A DNA stretch of 64,000 nucleotides, from contig NZ_JAJKBJ010000009.1 in the NCBI RefSeq assembly GCF_023618015.1, forward strand, positions 93,585 to 157,584, read 5' to 3'. This DNA is from Legionella maioricensis (GTDB lineage: Bacteria > Pseudomonadota > Gammaproteobacteria > Legionellales > Legionellaceae). The translations under genes were made by a program, and so were the position numbers. Shown piece after piece: positions 41,578 through 50,433 of this stretch. Every line of letters starts with the position of its first letter. Position 1 is the first letter of the stretch. The notes under the pieces were generated by a model that saw nothing but the letters and a program-made list of their open reading frames with translations, was not told the DNA's origin and searched no databases.

Positions 41578-42220
41578 AAAAGAGTTAATCGAGCGCTGTA
41601 CCACAATTGAAGGTCTTAGTTTTGGCCAATTAGGGATGAGTTTAGAACTATTTATTCCATCAAACCCAAATCACAGAAAAGGATGGGTTGGACAGGCACT
41701 TGAACTGGTTTTAGGAGCTGATGCAAGCAATAAATCCTTGCCTGATTTTCAGCACCTTGGAATAGAGCTGAAAACATTGCCCATTGCACGCTCAGGAAAG
41801 CCTACTGAATCGACTTTTATTACCTCCATTCCTTTACTGACTATTCATCAACAAAATTGGAAATCATCCCAGTGCTATGCCAAATTAAAGCGTATTTTGT
41901 GGATTCCTGTTGAAGGAGATACCGATATTCCCTACGCCCAAAGAAGAATAGGACGGGGATTTGTATGGTCGCCTGATCTGCATCAAGAGTCGATACTTGC
42001 TGCCGATTGGAATTACCTGACCTTGCAAATAAGCACAGGACAACTTGAAACAATAGATGCTACAGCAGGAGAGTACTTGCAAGTAAGACCCAAAGCTGCG
42101 AATGGAAAATCCTTATGTTATGGCTACGATAGTGAAGGTAATAAAATAAAAACTCTCCCAAGAGGTTTTTATCTGCGTAGTCATTTTACTGAGAAAATTA
42201 TAAGCGAACAGCAAAATTAA
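41540..42220 (+). CDS. mutH: DNA mismatch repair endonuclease MutH
   Basis: This 226-residue Sau3AI-like nuclease nicks the unmethylated strand at hemimethylated GATC when activated by MutL. The active-site pattern Asp...Glu-x-Lys is visible in PDFQHLGIELKTLP, preceded by GWVGQALELVLGA and followed by ESTFITSIPLL as in E. coli MutH. The start is GTG, 38 bases inside the MscK-like gene. Its presence implies a Dam-type methylase elsewhere in the genome. Confidence 0.94.
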   Translation: MISFLKNIPPKTEKELIERCTTIEGLSFGQLGMSLELFIPSNPNHRKGWVGQALELVLGADASNKSLPDFQHLGIELKTLPIARSGKPTESTFITSIPLLTIHQQNWKSSQCYAKLKRILWIPVEGDTDIPYAQRRIGRGFVWSPDLHQESILAADWNYLTLQISTGQLETIDATAGEYLQVRPKAANGKSLCYGYDSEGNKIKTLPRGFYLRSHFTEKIISEQQN

Positions 42221-42303
42221 GCATTCCATTGCTGGGACGCTATTGAATAAATCAATTTCTAGGGGGTCTTTACAGATATTGATCACATTATTCGGTTGGA
42301 TTT

Positions 42304-43200
42304 TTATACAGTTTGTAATGATCCGTGTTTTTGAACGAGGATAATCCCAAGTGCAGTGATAAAAATACCAACAATGCTAAGCATGTCGATAGCTTCGTTA
42401 TAAATAAAGAATGCAATAATAGCAGTTGAGACAGGTACTAAATAAAATAAGCTAGCCACTTGCGCCACATCACCGTGTCTTAATAATAAATAAAGAACAC
42501 TAAGTGCACTGATAGAGACGACTACAGACATCCAGGCGAGCGCGAATATAAACTGATTTGTCCACGATACGTGCATAGATTCAAACAGAAAAACACCCAC
42601 AAAAACGGCAATACCAGCTGTCAGTGATTGGATCATCCCTCCGCTAAATATGTTCATGTGTGAACAAAAGCGTTTTTGATAAAGATTACCAGCCGTTAAA
42701 CCGAAAAGTCCTAAAAAACTCATTGCTAAACCAATTATGTGGGTATGACTAAAGGTTAATTTATGACTAACCAAGAGCAAAACTCCAAGTAGACCCAGTA
42801 ATAAACCAAACCATTGTGGCAGTCGTATTTTTGTTCCTAAAATGGGAGCTGCACCCAAGGCAACCAAAATCGGTTGTAATGCAATAATTAACGCAGTGGT
42901 AGCGGGTGAAATTCCTAAATTAATAGCTTCGAATACACCTATAGAGAATACACCTTGCATCAAAAATCCAGCTATTATAATGTGCCCGATTTCCTGCTGT
43001 CTTCGTGGCCATGGCGCACGCACGAAGAGGGTAATTATATAAAGTAGGGCTGACGTAAAGATAAAGCGTAATGATAAAAATGTTAGAGGCCCAGCATAGG
43101 GAAGACCTAATTTTGCGCCAACAAATCCTGAACCATACAAAATTACAAAAATAATCGGCATGAAAAAATGCCAATAAGCGAACTTTTTTACTTTCTCCAT
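42304..43200 (-). CDS. EamA-family transporter (DMT superfamily)
   Basis: The 298-residue protein has about ten hydrophobic segments arranged as two EamA repeats (about 12-140 and 155-290), as in RhaT/YdcZ-type drug/metabolite exporters. Motifs include PIIFVILYGSGFVGAKLGLPYAGPLT (N-terminal repeat) and ALIIALQPILVALGA. The substrate is not predictable. It is divergent from a LysR gene, which probably regulates it. Confidence 0.9.
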   Translation of the reverse strand: MEKVKKFAYWHFFMPIIFVILYGSGFVGAKLGLPYAGPLTFLSLRFIFTSALLYIITLFVRAPWPRRQQEIGHIIIAGFLMQGVFSIGVFEAINLGISPATTALIIALQPILVALGAAPILGTKIRLPQWFGLLLGLLGVLLLVSHKLTFSHTHIIGLAMSFLGLFGLTAGNLYQKRFCSHMNIFSGGMIQSLTAGIAVFVGVFLFESMHVSWTNQFIFALAWMSVVVSISALSVLYLLLRHGDVAQVASLFYLVPVSTAIIAFFIYNEAIDMLSIVGIFITALGIILVQKHGSLQTV

Positions 43201-43286
43201 ACGATGGTCATCTCTTTTATGCTTCGTTTCATTATGCTCCCCTGGATTAAATACAAATAAATTTGGTTATTTACAATCCATTAAGG

Positions 43287-43307
43287 CTATCATTGTTTTA
43301 TTGATAG
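43287..43307. promoter_or_regulatory. Dyad between the EamA and LysR genes, possible LysR operator
   Basis: CTATCA and TGATAG are perfect reverse complements separated by nine bases, centred about 57 bp upstream of the LysR start and 97 bp from the EamA start. LysR-type regulators often bind such interrupted dyads between divergent genes. The inner spacing does not give a canonical T-N11-A, so this is only a candidate. Confidence 0.4.
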
Positions 43308-43353
43308 AACAATTGGCATATAATTAACTATTAGTTTCCGTGTGAGAACAATA

Positions 43354-44244
43354 ATGGAAAAATCTTATTCACAGTTGGTGATTTTTTATTATGTTGCTGA
43401 TTTCATGAGTTTTACCAAAGCCGCAAATCATTTGAATTGTTCCAAGGCTCATATAAGTAAACAAGTAACTGATTTAGAGCGACTTGTTGGTTCGGCCTTA
43501 CTCCACCGTAATACGCGATCGATTAAACTTACATTTGCTGGAGAAGCTTTATTTAAACATGCCGAATCAATAATCCATGAATTACAATTTGTCGAAAATA
43601 CAGTGAATTCATTGCAAAATAAGGCGCAGGGAACTTTACGAATTACATCGCCTAAAGGTTATGCTGACTATTTACTTGCACCCAATTTATCTCGGTTTCT
43701 CGAAAAATATCCTGACATATCCCTGGAAATGAAGCATTGTGGGGATCTTCTCGATTTAGTAAAAGAAAAAATAGATGTGGCAATCCGAATAACTCATGAA
43801 CCTCCTTTAGATAAAGTAGCCAAACGGCTTGGTTCTGATCGTATGGTAATTTGTGCATCAAAAAAATATTTGGAACAATATGGTCAACCTAAAACACCAA
43901 AACAACTACACGAGCACCATTGTTTAGTATATTCATCCGAAAGGAGCATCGACCATTGGCCCTTTTACGATGAAGATACGCCAATAACTATTGCTGTTAA
44001 ATCAAGGGTTTTTTCTAACAGCGTACCAGTACTTTTAGAAGCGGTGTTAAATGGGCAAGGGATTGCTCGACTACCCCAATTTGTTATCAATGAGGACATC
44101 AATAATGGTAAATTATATACCTTGTTATCTGATTTTAATCCACCAGACACACCCATTTATGCCATTTTCACACAAAGCCGAATAATTCCACCAAAGATAC
44201 ACGCATTTATTCAATTTCTAGAAGAGATTCATTCAGGCCTATAA
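43354..44244 (+). CDS. LysR-family transcriptional regulator
   Basis: The start is placed at the ATG at 43354 (MEKSYSQLV), giving 296 residues. Residues 5-65 form the winged-helix DNA-binding domain (FTKAANHLNCSKAHISKQVTDLERLVGSALLHR), followed by a linker helix and a substrate-binding domain (about 90-290). Its layout resembles the subgroup of DhcR/YafC-like activators (LRITSPKGYADYLLAP). It is divergent from the EamA transporter. Its 3' end abuts the decayed gene that precedes the transposon. Confidence 0.92.
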   Translation: MEKSYSQLVIFYYVADFMSFTKAANHLNCSKAHISKQVTDLERLVGSALLHRNTRSIKLTFAGEALFKHAESIIHELQFVENTVNSLQNKAQGTLRITSPKGYADYLLAPNLSRFLEKYPDISLEMKHCGDLLDLVKEKIDVAIRITHEPPLDKVAKRLGSDRMVICASKKYLEQYGQPKTPKQLHEHHCLVYSSERSIDHWPFYDEDTPITIAVKSRVFSNSVPVLLEAVLNGQGIARLPQFVINEDINNGKLYTLLSDFNPPDTPIYAIFTQSRIIPPKIHAFIQFLEEIHSGL

Positions 44245-44245
44245 A

Positions 44246-44712
44246 CGATTAGCGCTACACGACTATGTTGAACAAGAAGTATTTGATCAATATACAACTC
44301 GTGGTAGAACGGCATGATTTATAAGACCGAGCATAGCGTCTTCTGGATATACTGGTCATCCGCGTGAAGGCCATAATTGGTGGCGCAAAAACAAGAGTGT
44401 CTTTAGTGGTTTTATTTTAAGTCAAGATATTGACTGTGTCATAACAATATTATCTAGAGACAAGGTAAACAGCACTCAAACCAGACAATTAAAGAAATTA
44501 AAATCAGATACAAATGTGGAATTAATTAATAAAGCTTATTGCAGTTTATAAGGAATTAAAACATTTAAATGATGTAGAAGTGTTTTCTGAAAATCTAATG
44601 CGTGATTTATTAAATGACGTAAAAAATTTTTATGCGCTGACTGCAATGGAAAATATAAAAAAAGTGTTTTATGCAAATATACTCTCCGCTCTTTTCTCCA
44701 ATAAGGTATAAG
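44246..44712 (+). pseudogene. Decayed gene of unknown family next to the transposon
   Basis: Reading the frame KRLALHDYVEQEVFDQYTTR from 44246 gives coding-like sequence interrupted by a TGA at about 44315, continuing in the same frame through SGYTGHPREGHNWWRKNKSV to a stop near 44551. A shift then restores EVFSENLMRDLLNDVKNFYA and ends with TAA at about 44712. The composition is clearly protein-like, with one in-frame stop and one frameshift and no start codon. I do not recognise the parent. It could be a remnant effector gene. The Tn3 element lies five bases further on. Confidence 0.5.
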
Positions 44713-44721
44713 TTTTAAATA

Positions 44722-44758
44722 GAGGTTCGGCCGGGATCCTGTCGAAAAGGCCCGTTTC
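44722..44758 (+). repeat. Left terminal inverted repeat of the Tn3 element (IRL)
   Basis: The 37-base end reads GAGGTTCGGCCGGGATCC and on to GTTTC. It differs from IRR at three positions. AAATA, the target duplication, lies directly to its left. Confidence 0.95.
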
Positions 44759-44790
44759 ATGTGCATTTTTAATACAACTGTAATGGTTGC

Positions 44791-45150
44791 TCACTTTCCA
44801 AAATATAATCCTTCTAAATTATGTCCGTTTTGATCAATTACAAAAGAGGAATAATAATCTGGAAAATAATCTCTATAACCAGGTTTCCCATTATCGCTGG
44901 CGTTTAATTGAAGAGCTGTATTATAAAATGTTTTAACTTCTTCTTTAGATGCACATTCGAAAGCAATATGGATAGGTGATGAAGCTGGTTTCCCGGTATA
45001 TATTTCAAAAAAAGGTATATTCCCCTTACCCATAGCAACACAAAAGTCATTTTTAATTATGACTTCCCAGTTTATTGCTTCCAGTAATGGAATATAAAAT
45101 TCGCTGCTATTTTTCAAGTTTTCTACATAAATTCCAATATGAGAAATCAT
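44791..45150 (-). CDS. VOC-family protein (glyoxalase/bleomycin-resistance type), transposon cargo
   Basis: The 119-residue protein has one vicinal-oxygen-chelate unit: MISHIGIYVENLKNSSEFY at the start, a central PIHIAFECASKEEVKTFY and a C-terminal DQNGHNLEGLYFGK. A His near the start, a His in the middle and a terminal Glu sit where VOC metal ligands usually are. A strong AAGGAG ribosome site precedes the ATG. It could be a lyase, dioxygenase-like or drug-binding protein; the substrate is open. It is the outermost cargo gene, ending 32 bp inside the left inverted repeat. Confidence 0.85.
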   Translation of the reverse strand: MISHIGIYVENLKNSSEFYIPLLEAINWEVIIKNDFCVAMGKGNIPFFEIYTGKPASSPIHIAFECASKEEVKTFYNTALQLNASDNGKPGYRDYFPDYYSSFVIDQNGHNLEGLYFGK

Positions 45151-45168
45151 AACTAACTCCTTCGCTAT

Positions 45169-45628
45169 CTAATAATTAGATTCTGTCAATCTAAACATGG
45201 CTAATTCGCTCTGAGTAAATCCAAATTGCTGATAAAAAGCATGAGCATCTTTGAGTCAGTAGAACCCATCGAAAACACTCTTTAGTAATTGGGCTTTCAA
45301 GGACATTTTTTATTAAAAATCTACCCAATCCTTGATTTTGATAACTACGATCAATAAAAACATCGCATAGCATTGCTTCCTGGGAAAAGTCAGTTACTAC
45401 TCTTGCAAATCCAAGTTGCCTACTATAGCCCTCATATAATCCGTAGCATACAGAATGACGCAGAGATTTTGCTAAGCGGTGCAATGAAATGTTTTTAGCC
45501 CAATAAAAAGACGATAATTGCTCATGTAAATAAGTAATATTGAGTTTATTTCTATCACTGCTAAAAATTAGGTTATCCTGTTTTACTTCATAAATTTCAT
45601 CTGATAGTTCTTGAAAAGAAGAATTCAC
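45169..45628 (-). pseudogene. GNAT N-acetyltransferase, broken by a one-base frameshift; transposon cargo
   Basis: The frame opens at GTG 45628 (AGGA upstream) and encodes a GNAT domain with DVFIDRSYQNQGLGRFLIKN (acetyl-CoA-binding RxxGxG/A). After WVLLTQ (about 45256) it shifts; deleting one A restores DAHAFYQQFGFTQSELAMFR and a stop at 45169, the normal C-terminus of this family. As written, the protein ends at 45191 with an unrelated tail. This is either real inactivation or a sequencing error. GNATs of this kind acetylate small molecules or peptides. It is inside the Tn3 element. Confidence 0.75.
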
Positions 45629-45670
45629 TTTATTTTCCTATAGGTTAAGATTAATTTGACAAAAGGCTCT

Positions 45671-46243
45671 TTATTGAGCAGAGAGAATTCTCCTTACCGA
45701 TGTTCGGCCAATACCCACTTTTTTTGCAATTGCTGATTGACTTAACCCATCTTTAAATAATGCAATGATTTCTTTTTCAAATTTTTTTGCTGTCGCAGGT
45801 CGCCCATGCGCTTTACCTTTGCCCCTTGCATGGGCTATACCTGCTTTTACTCTTTCCCGTAAAATTTCCCGTTCAAACTCTGCAAATATGGCCAGTAGAC
45901 CAGCCATTGCGCGCCCCGTTGCCGTAGTTAAGTCTAAGGCTTCAGTTAATGATATGAATCCAACTCCAAGGCTATTAAGTTCATTAAGTGTGTAAAACAA
46001 ATCATTCACCGATCGACCCCACCGATCTAACTTCCAAACAATAATCACATCAATTTGTCGCCGCTTTGCTTGGTTTATAAGCTCTCCGCGTTTTGGCTTA
46101 TCTTCGGCTCCAGAACCAATTTCGGTAATTTCACTTTCAACTTGCCAATCCCTAGCCTTGACATATTTTTTCATAGCTTCAATTTGCATATCCAACGTAT
46201 GTTGGTCATGTGTTGAAACTCTGGCATAAATTCCTGCTTTCAT
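45671..46243 (-). CDS. tnpR: Serine resolvase/invertase (TnpR)
   Basis: The 190-residue recombinase has the catalytic Ser in IYARVSTHDQHTLDMQ, the WKLDRWGRSVNDL arginine motif, FAEFEREILRERVKAGIAHARGKG (E helix) and a C-terminal helix-turn-helix (LSQSAIAKKVGIGRTSVRRIL). In Tn3 elements it resolves cointegrates at the res site. It is divergent from the transposase, and the 126-bp gap between them is the expected res site. Confidence 0.95.
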   Translation of the reverse strand: MKAGIYARVSTHDQHTLDMQIEAMKKYVKARDWQVESEITEIGSGAEDKPKRGELINQAKRRQIDVIIVWKLDRWGRSVNDLFYTLNELNSLGVGFISLTEALDLTTATGRAMAGLLAIFAEFEREILRERVKAGIAHARGKGKAHGRPATAKKFEKEIIALFKDGLSQSAIAKKVGIGRTSVRRILSAQ

Positions 46244-46369
46244 ACCTGGCCAAAAACCCCATGAAATTCGTCTATCGAAAACCCTTTAAATATAAGGATC
46301 AAAAGTCTTGATTTTAGCATGGCCATAAACTACTGTTTTCGGCCGCTGTAAAGATAACCAAAATTTAAT
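46244..46369. other. Probable res site and divergent promoters of the Tn3 element
   Basis: This 126-bp gap between tnpR and tnpA starts is where Tn3-family res sites lie. It holds short imperfect dyads around GAAATTCGTCTATCGAAAACCC and TATAAGGATC; I could not confirm three subsites by eye. Confidence 0.5.
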
Positions 46370-49348
46370 ATGACTGCAATACATGAAACCGCCTATCCCA
46401 GATTGAAACCACATCCTTCACCAACAGAGCTTGAGAAAAACTTCAAACCAACGTTCGATGAAATAATGCTGATGGAAGAAAGCACACGCTCAGCATCAGC
46501 CATTAATAAGTTAGGTTTTATAGTCACATTGAAATGTTATCAATGCTTGGGTTATGCAATTAATCTGAAAGATGTTCCTGAAACAATCATCAGCTATGTT
46601 TCCAAAGCATTAGGAGGTTCTGATAATCCGGTACTTACTGGTTATGCACCAAGCTCTAAAAAAAGACATCGGAAAATTATTCTGCAATTTCTTAACATAT
46701 CAGATGATGAGCATAAACAACGGGATTGTATGAAGCAAAGTGCATTAAAGTCTGCGGTTTTCAAAGAAGGGTTGGCTGATATTATTAATGACATGATTGA
46801 AACGCTTGTCAAGGAGCGATTCGAGTTGCCCGGTTTTACTACATTGGAACGAATGGCTAGAGCCGCTAGAGTGCTTACCAGTACTAAATTGTATGAGCGA
46901 ATCACCGCTAAGCTTAGTGATGAGTCAAAAATATTTCTCGATACATTGTTTGATACAGAACTTGCGCTAGATAATGCCACAACACGATGGGCTTATTTAA
47001 AACAGGAAATGAAAGTACCGACTACTCAGAATGTCAAAACCTTCGTAGAGAATTTAGCTCAATTAAAAGATTGGCGCTCTAAAGCACCAGCTGCTATTGA
47101 TGAAATTCCGGCTCATCGATTAGAGCAATTGATTGAAGAATCAACTGCCTTGGATAGCTCAGACATGAAGGACTTAAAGCAAAATAAACGTTATGCTTTA
47201 GCAGTTACCATGCTTCATTTTAAACTTGCAAATGGTTTGGATAACATTGCAAGTGTATTGATTCGCTGGATGCGTAAAATGAGACATGAAGCCAGTCAGG
47301 AATTAGATGCTTACACATTAACCAAGAAAAATGAAACAGACCGATTAGTTGAAATTCTGTATAACGTGTTATTAGCATCAAAGGTTACTGGGACACCTCC
47401 AGAAAGATTGGATGCTATTGAAAAAGCTTTTCCAGAAGACAAAGAAGGAACCATTATTCAATGTGAACAATATTTAGCACACTCAGGAAATAATTATTTG
47501 CCTTTTATGGTAAAGCTCTATCAAAACAAGAGGTATGTACTATTTCAGTTATTGGAGCAATTAACATTGCGCTCTGCATCTCAAGATAGATCACTTGAGC
47601 AGGCGGCTTCTTTCATTATCGAGCATCGTCAAAGCAAACAAAAGATGATTCCCATCGTTGCTAATGATTTTGATCAATTAAGCTGGCTCAGTGATAAATG
47701 GTTTAATTTTGTTACGAATAACAAGCGACATGATGAGATCATGGTGGTCAATAAAAAACATTTCGAAATGGCTGTTTTTAATGCGTTAGCAGATGAAATC
47801 CACTGTGCGGACATGTTTTTGGTAGGCGCTAATCATTATGACGATCCAAATAAACAATTGATGACCTGGGAAGAATTTTATGCCGGCGTTGATGAGTATT
47901 GTGGCTTAATTCAGCAACCAAGCAAGCCTTCTGAGTTTATTAAAAGTTTGCAAGACCAGCATCTTGAAGCAGCAATGCAAACAGACAGTGGTTTCCTGGC
48001 CAATGAATATCTAAGTATTGAAAATGGAGAGCCAGTTTTAAAACGTGCAGTAACCAAAAAAGAGGATAAAGCGATTACTGCTTTTGTTGATGAAGTTTCA
48101 GCACGATTACCCCTCTCAAACATCGTTGACGTCTACAGGGATATTGAAGAATGGCTATCTATTAGCAAATTTTTTAAACCACTGTCAGGTTATGATGCCA
48201 AAATCAAAGATTATGGCATGCGTTTCGTAGCCACTACTTTTTCCTATGGCTGTAATGTTGGCCCCGTTCAAGCAGAACGTTGTTTACAACAATATAGCCG
48301 TAAACAAATTGCATGGGTATTTAACCATCATGTGACCGATTACCGGCTAAGTAAAGCAACAGAGAAGTTGATTAATATTTATAATCAATTCGAGTTACCG
48401 AAGTCATGGGGTACTGGTGATAGCAGCTCTGTTGATGGAACGTATTGGAACATGTACACCAATAATTTACTGGCAGAGCACCATATTCGCTATGGACAGT
48501 ATGGCGGTATTGGTTATTACCACGTTTCTGATCAATACATTGCACTGTTTAGTAATTTTATTCCTTGCGGTGTCTACGAAGCGACTTATATTTTTGATGG
48601 CGTTATTGATAATGAATCTGATATTCAGCCCAAAACAATCCATGGTGATACAGGTGCTCAAAGTGAGGTAGTGTTTGCTTTTGCTTATTTGCTTGCAATT
48701 AAATTGATGCCAAGAATTCGCAATTTCAAACATCTAAAATATTACAGACCGGTTACAGCATCAGGCGTCACGTTTAAACATATTGATAGCTTAATTACTC
48801 ATGATAAGATTGATTGGGTGTTGATTGAGGCGCATTACTACGATATGTTGCGGGTAGTGATGTCCATTCAAAATGGTAAAATTAAAGCATCAACTATTTT
48901 ACGTAAGCTATGCACGCAAAGCCGTAAGAATAAGATCTATCAGGCATTTCGTGAGTTAGGCCGAGTAATTCGAACAATTTTCTTACTCAATTACATCAAC
49001 GATATTGAATTGCGACGGGTTATTCATGCCGCAACGTGCAAAAGTGAAGAATTTAATAACTTCATTGATTGGGTAGCATTCGGGCATGATGGAACTATTG
49101 AAGATAATCTACAGGGGAGCCAAAAGAAAATTATTAATTTTGGTCGTTTGGCCGCTAATGCTGTTATTCTGCATGTTGTGGCTAATATGACAAATGTAAT
49201 TAATGAGATGAAAACTGAAGGTTATGAAATTAGCCCTGAAATGCTCAATGGTTTATCGCCGTATCACACAGGCCATCTTAATCGATTTGGTTTATTCCCT
49301 TTGACGGGACATAGAGAAAAATTGAGGGTGGAATTTAAACTGAATTAA
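46370..49348 (+). CDS. tnpA: Tn3-family transposase TnpA
   Basis: The 992-residue DDE transposase is full length for the family. It has the N-terminal DUF4158-type region and the C-terminal catalytic part: SSVDGTYWNMY (first Asp), an SDQYIALFSNFIP stretch, YIFDGVID, IHGDTGAQSEVVFAFAYLL (second Asp), LMPRIRNFKHL and a late Glu region near 920-940. It ends just inside the right inverted repeat. No frameshift is seen, so the element may be active. Confidence 0.95.
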   Translation: MTAIHETAYPRLKPHPSPTELEKNFKPTFDEIMLMEESTRSASAINKLGFIVTLKCYQCLGYAINLKDVPETIISYVSKALGGSDNPVLTGYAPSSKKRHRKIILQFLNISDDEHKQRDCMKQSALKSAVFKEGLADIINDMIETLVKERFELPGFTTLERMARAARVLTSTKLYERITAKLSDESKIFLDTLFDTELALDNATTRWAYLKQEMKVPTTQNVKTFVENLAQLKDWRSKAPAAIDEIPAHRLEQLIEESTALDSSDMKDLKQNKRYALAVTMLHFKLANGLDNIASVLIRWMRKMRHEASQELDAYTLTKKNETDRLVEILYNVLLASKVTGTPPERLDAIEKAFPEDKEGTIIQCEQYLAHSGNNYLPFMVKLYQNKRYVLFQLLEQLTLRSASQDRSLEQAASFIIEHRQSKQKMIPIVANDFDQLSWLSDKWFNFVTNNKRHDEIMVVNKKHFEMAVFNALADEIHCADMFLVGANHYDDPNKQLMTWEEFYAGVDEYCGLIQQPSKPSEFIKSLQDQHLEAAMQTDSGFLANEYLSIENGEPVLKRAVTKKEDKAITAFVDEVSARLPLSNIVDVYRDIEEWLSISKFFKPLSGYDAKIKDYGMRFVATTFSYGCNVGPVQAERCLQQYSRKQIAWVFNHHVTDYRLSKATEKLINIYNQFELPKSWGTGDSSSVDGTYWNMYTNNLLAEHHIRYGQYGGIGYYHVSDQYIALFSNFIPCGVYEATYIFDGVIDNESDIQPKTIHGDTGAQSEVVFAFAYLLAIKLMPRIRNFKHLKYYRPVTASGVTFKHIDSLITHDKIDWVLIEAHYYDMLRVVMSIQNGKIKASTILRKLCTQSRKNKIYQAFRELGRVIRTIFLLNYINDIELRRVIHAATCKSEEFNNFIDWVAFGHDGTIEDNLQGSQKKIINFGRLAANAVILHVVANMTNVINEMKTEGYEISPEMLNGLSPYHTGHLNRFGLFPLTGHREKLRVEFKLN

Positions 49349-49358
49349 AAATAAACAG

Positions 49359-49395
49359 GAAACGGTCCTTTTCGTCAGGATCCCGACCGAACCTC
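49359..49395 (-). repeat. Right terminal inverted repeat of the Tn3 element (IRR)
   Basis: This is the reverse-complement partner of 44722-44758, ending ACCGAACCTC. The AAATA target duplication follows at 49396-49400. Confidence 0.95.
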
Positions 49396-49398
49396 AAA

Positions 49399-49602
49399 TA
49401 TACTGCTCTGCATCCCACAGCTTGTCAGCAGGATCCGGAAAGCGAGGCACAGAGCAGTATTTCTAGATCCCGCGGACAAGCCGCGGGACGGAGGGAGTAT
49501 AGAAGATATACAACAACGAGGGCAAACCGTGAGGCGTTGAAATGTATTATAAAACATCTGATTGATTCAAAAACGCCTCGCAAAGGCTGACACATTCAAC
49601 GA
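49399..49602. repeat. Intergenic repeat-rich region with three dyads
   Basis: Three structures lie between the transposon and the membrane-protein gene. ATACTGCTCTG near 49399 pairs with CAGAGCAGTAT near 49451-49461. TCCCGCGG and CCGCGGGA (49468-49488) form a hairpin that resembles the repeat at 26130-26225 in the other orientation. GAGGCGTT (49531-49538) pairs with AACGCCTC (49572-49579). The Tn3 insertion site abuts this element. The open frame at 49375-49557 is spurious. Confidence 0.5.
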
Positions 49603-50433
49603 TTAGTTAAAGCTGGATGGCGAAAAGCCTCCCATGATCGCACTGGGTACCATTTGTTTTACCGTCTCAACTGGTTGTCTTATTTTGGCGGTCATTAGTT
49701 CTCTGAAGTCAGGACTGGTTGCAAAATATTTAATCGCTTGTTCCAATCCATTAAATACTCCCACATCAAAATTACGTGTTTCTACATTAACCTTTAATTC
49801 ACGAATACGGTTTAGATCAATTTTGGGTTTTGTTGAAGAAGAAAATAAGGAAAATGTAGAGGATACTATACTATACCCCGTGGAGAGGACACTGGATAAT
49901 CCGCCTTTTTGATCTTCTTCTTTAGCCTCTTTGGGCCATGCAAGCATAAATTCGGTACTACATAACGGAGAGATTAATTTGATCATGCGTTGGATATCAG
50001 GATAGGCTAAATTCTGGGTATTATCTGCTGCTGAACCGTAGTTCTCCTGACCGTTTTTTAAACACCAATTGTAAATGGTTTTCATTTCTGCGAGTTGTTC
50101 GAAAAAATCAGTCATGCTAAAGCGTTCAAGAATATACCCGGCAACTCCGAAATAAAGAACCGCGGTTAAGAAATAATTAGCAAAGTCTGGAATAGGCAAG
50201 AAAAACCCCACAATCCAGGAGCCTCCCCAAGTAGTTAAACCAGCGCTCATCGCTTGAAAAAGATACATTTGGTTTACAGTAAGCTCAAAACTATCGATGT
50301 AATTTTTTAATGCCCCTGTATGTTCTTTATTATCCAGGTCAAAAGGAGTTGAGGTTAGGACTCTTAGTTTTTCGGTTCGTTTCGCTCGTTCTGTTGCAAT
50401 TTCACTCATTTTGCTAGCATTTAGCTTACCCAT
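49603..50433 (-). CDS. Membrane protein of unknown function, divergent from legK1-like gene
   Basis: The start is placed at 50433 (MGKLNASKM), where GGAGAGAG precedes it, giving 276 residues; a longer frame from 50475 lacks a ribosome site. Two adjacent hydrophobic segments (about 70-115; PIPDFANYFLTAVLYFGVAGYIL) form a hairpin, with Lys/Arg-rich and polar ends facing the same side. The C-terminal half contains a Ser/Thr-rich stretch and ends VPSAIMGGFSPSSFN. I recognise no domain. Position beside an effector-type kinase makes an effector possible. Confidence 0.7.
   Translation of the reverse strand: MGKLNASKMSEIATERAKRTEKLRVLTSTPFDLDNKEHTGALKNYIDSFELTVNQMYLFQAMSAGLTTWGGSWIVGFFLPIPDFANYFLTAVLYFGVAGYILERFSMTDFFEQLAEMKTIYNWCLKNGQENYGSAADNTQNLAYPDIQRMIKLISPLCSTEFMLAWPKEAKEEDQKGGLSSVLSTGYSIVSSTFSLFSSSTKPKIDLNRIRELKVNVETRNFDVGVFNGLEQAIKYFATSPDFRELMTAKIRQPVETVKQMVPSAIMGGFSPSSFN

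Larger units (their letters stand above)
44722..49395. mobile_element. Complete Tn3-family transposon with VOC and GNAT cargo
   Basis: This 4674-bp unit is bounded by 37-bp inverted repeats (44722-44758 and 49359-49395; 34 of 37 bases match, beginning GAGGTTCGG) and flanked by an exact 5-bp target duplication AAATA (44717-44721 and 49396-49400). It carries, left to right: a VOC gene, a frameshifted GNAT gene and a serine resolvase (all minus), a short gap that should hold the res site, and a 992-residue transposase (plus). The perfect duplication points to fairly recent insertion. Tn3 ends commonly begin GGGG; these begin GAGG. Confidence 0.95.
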
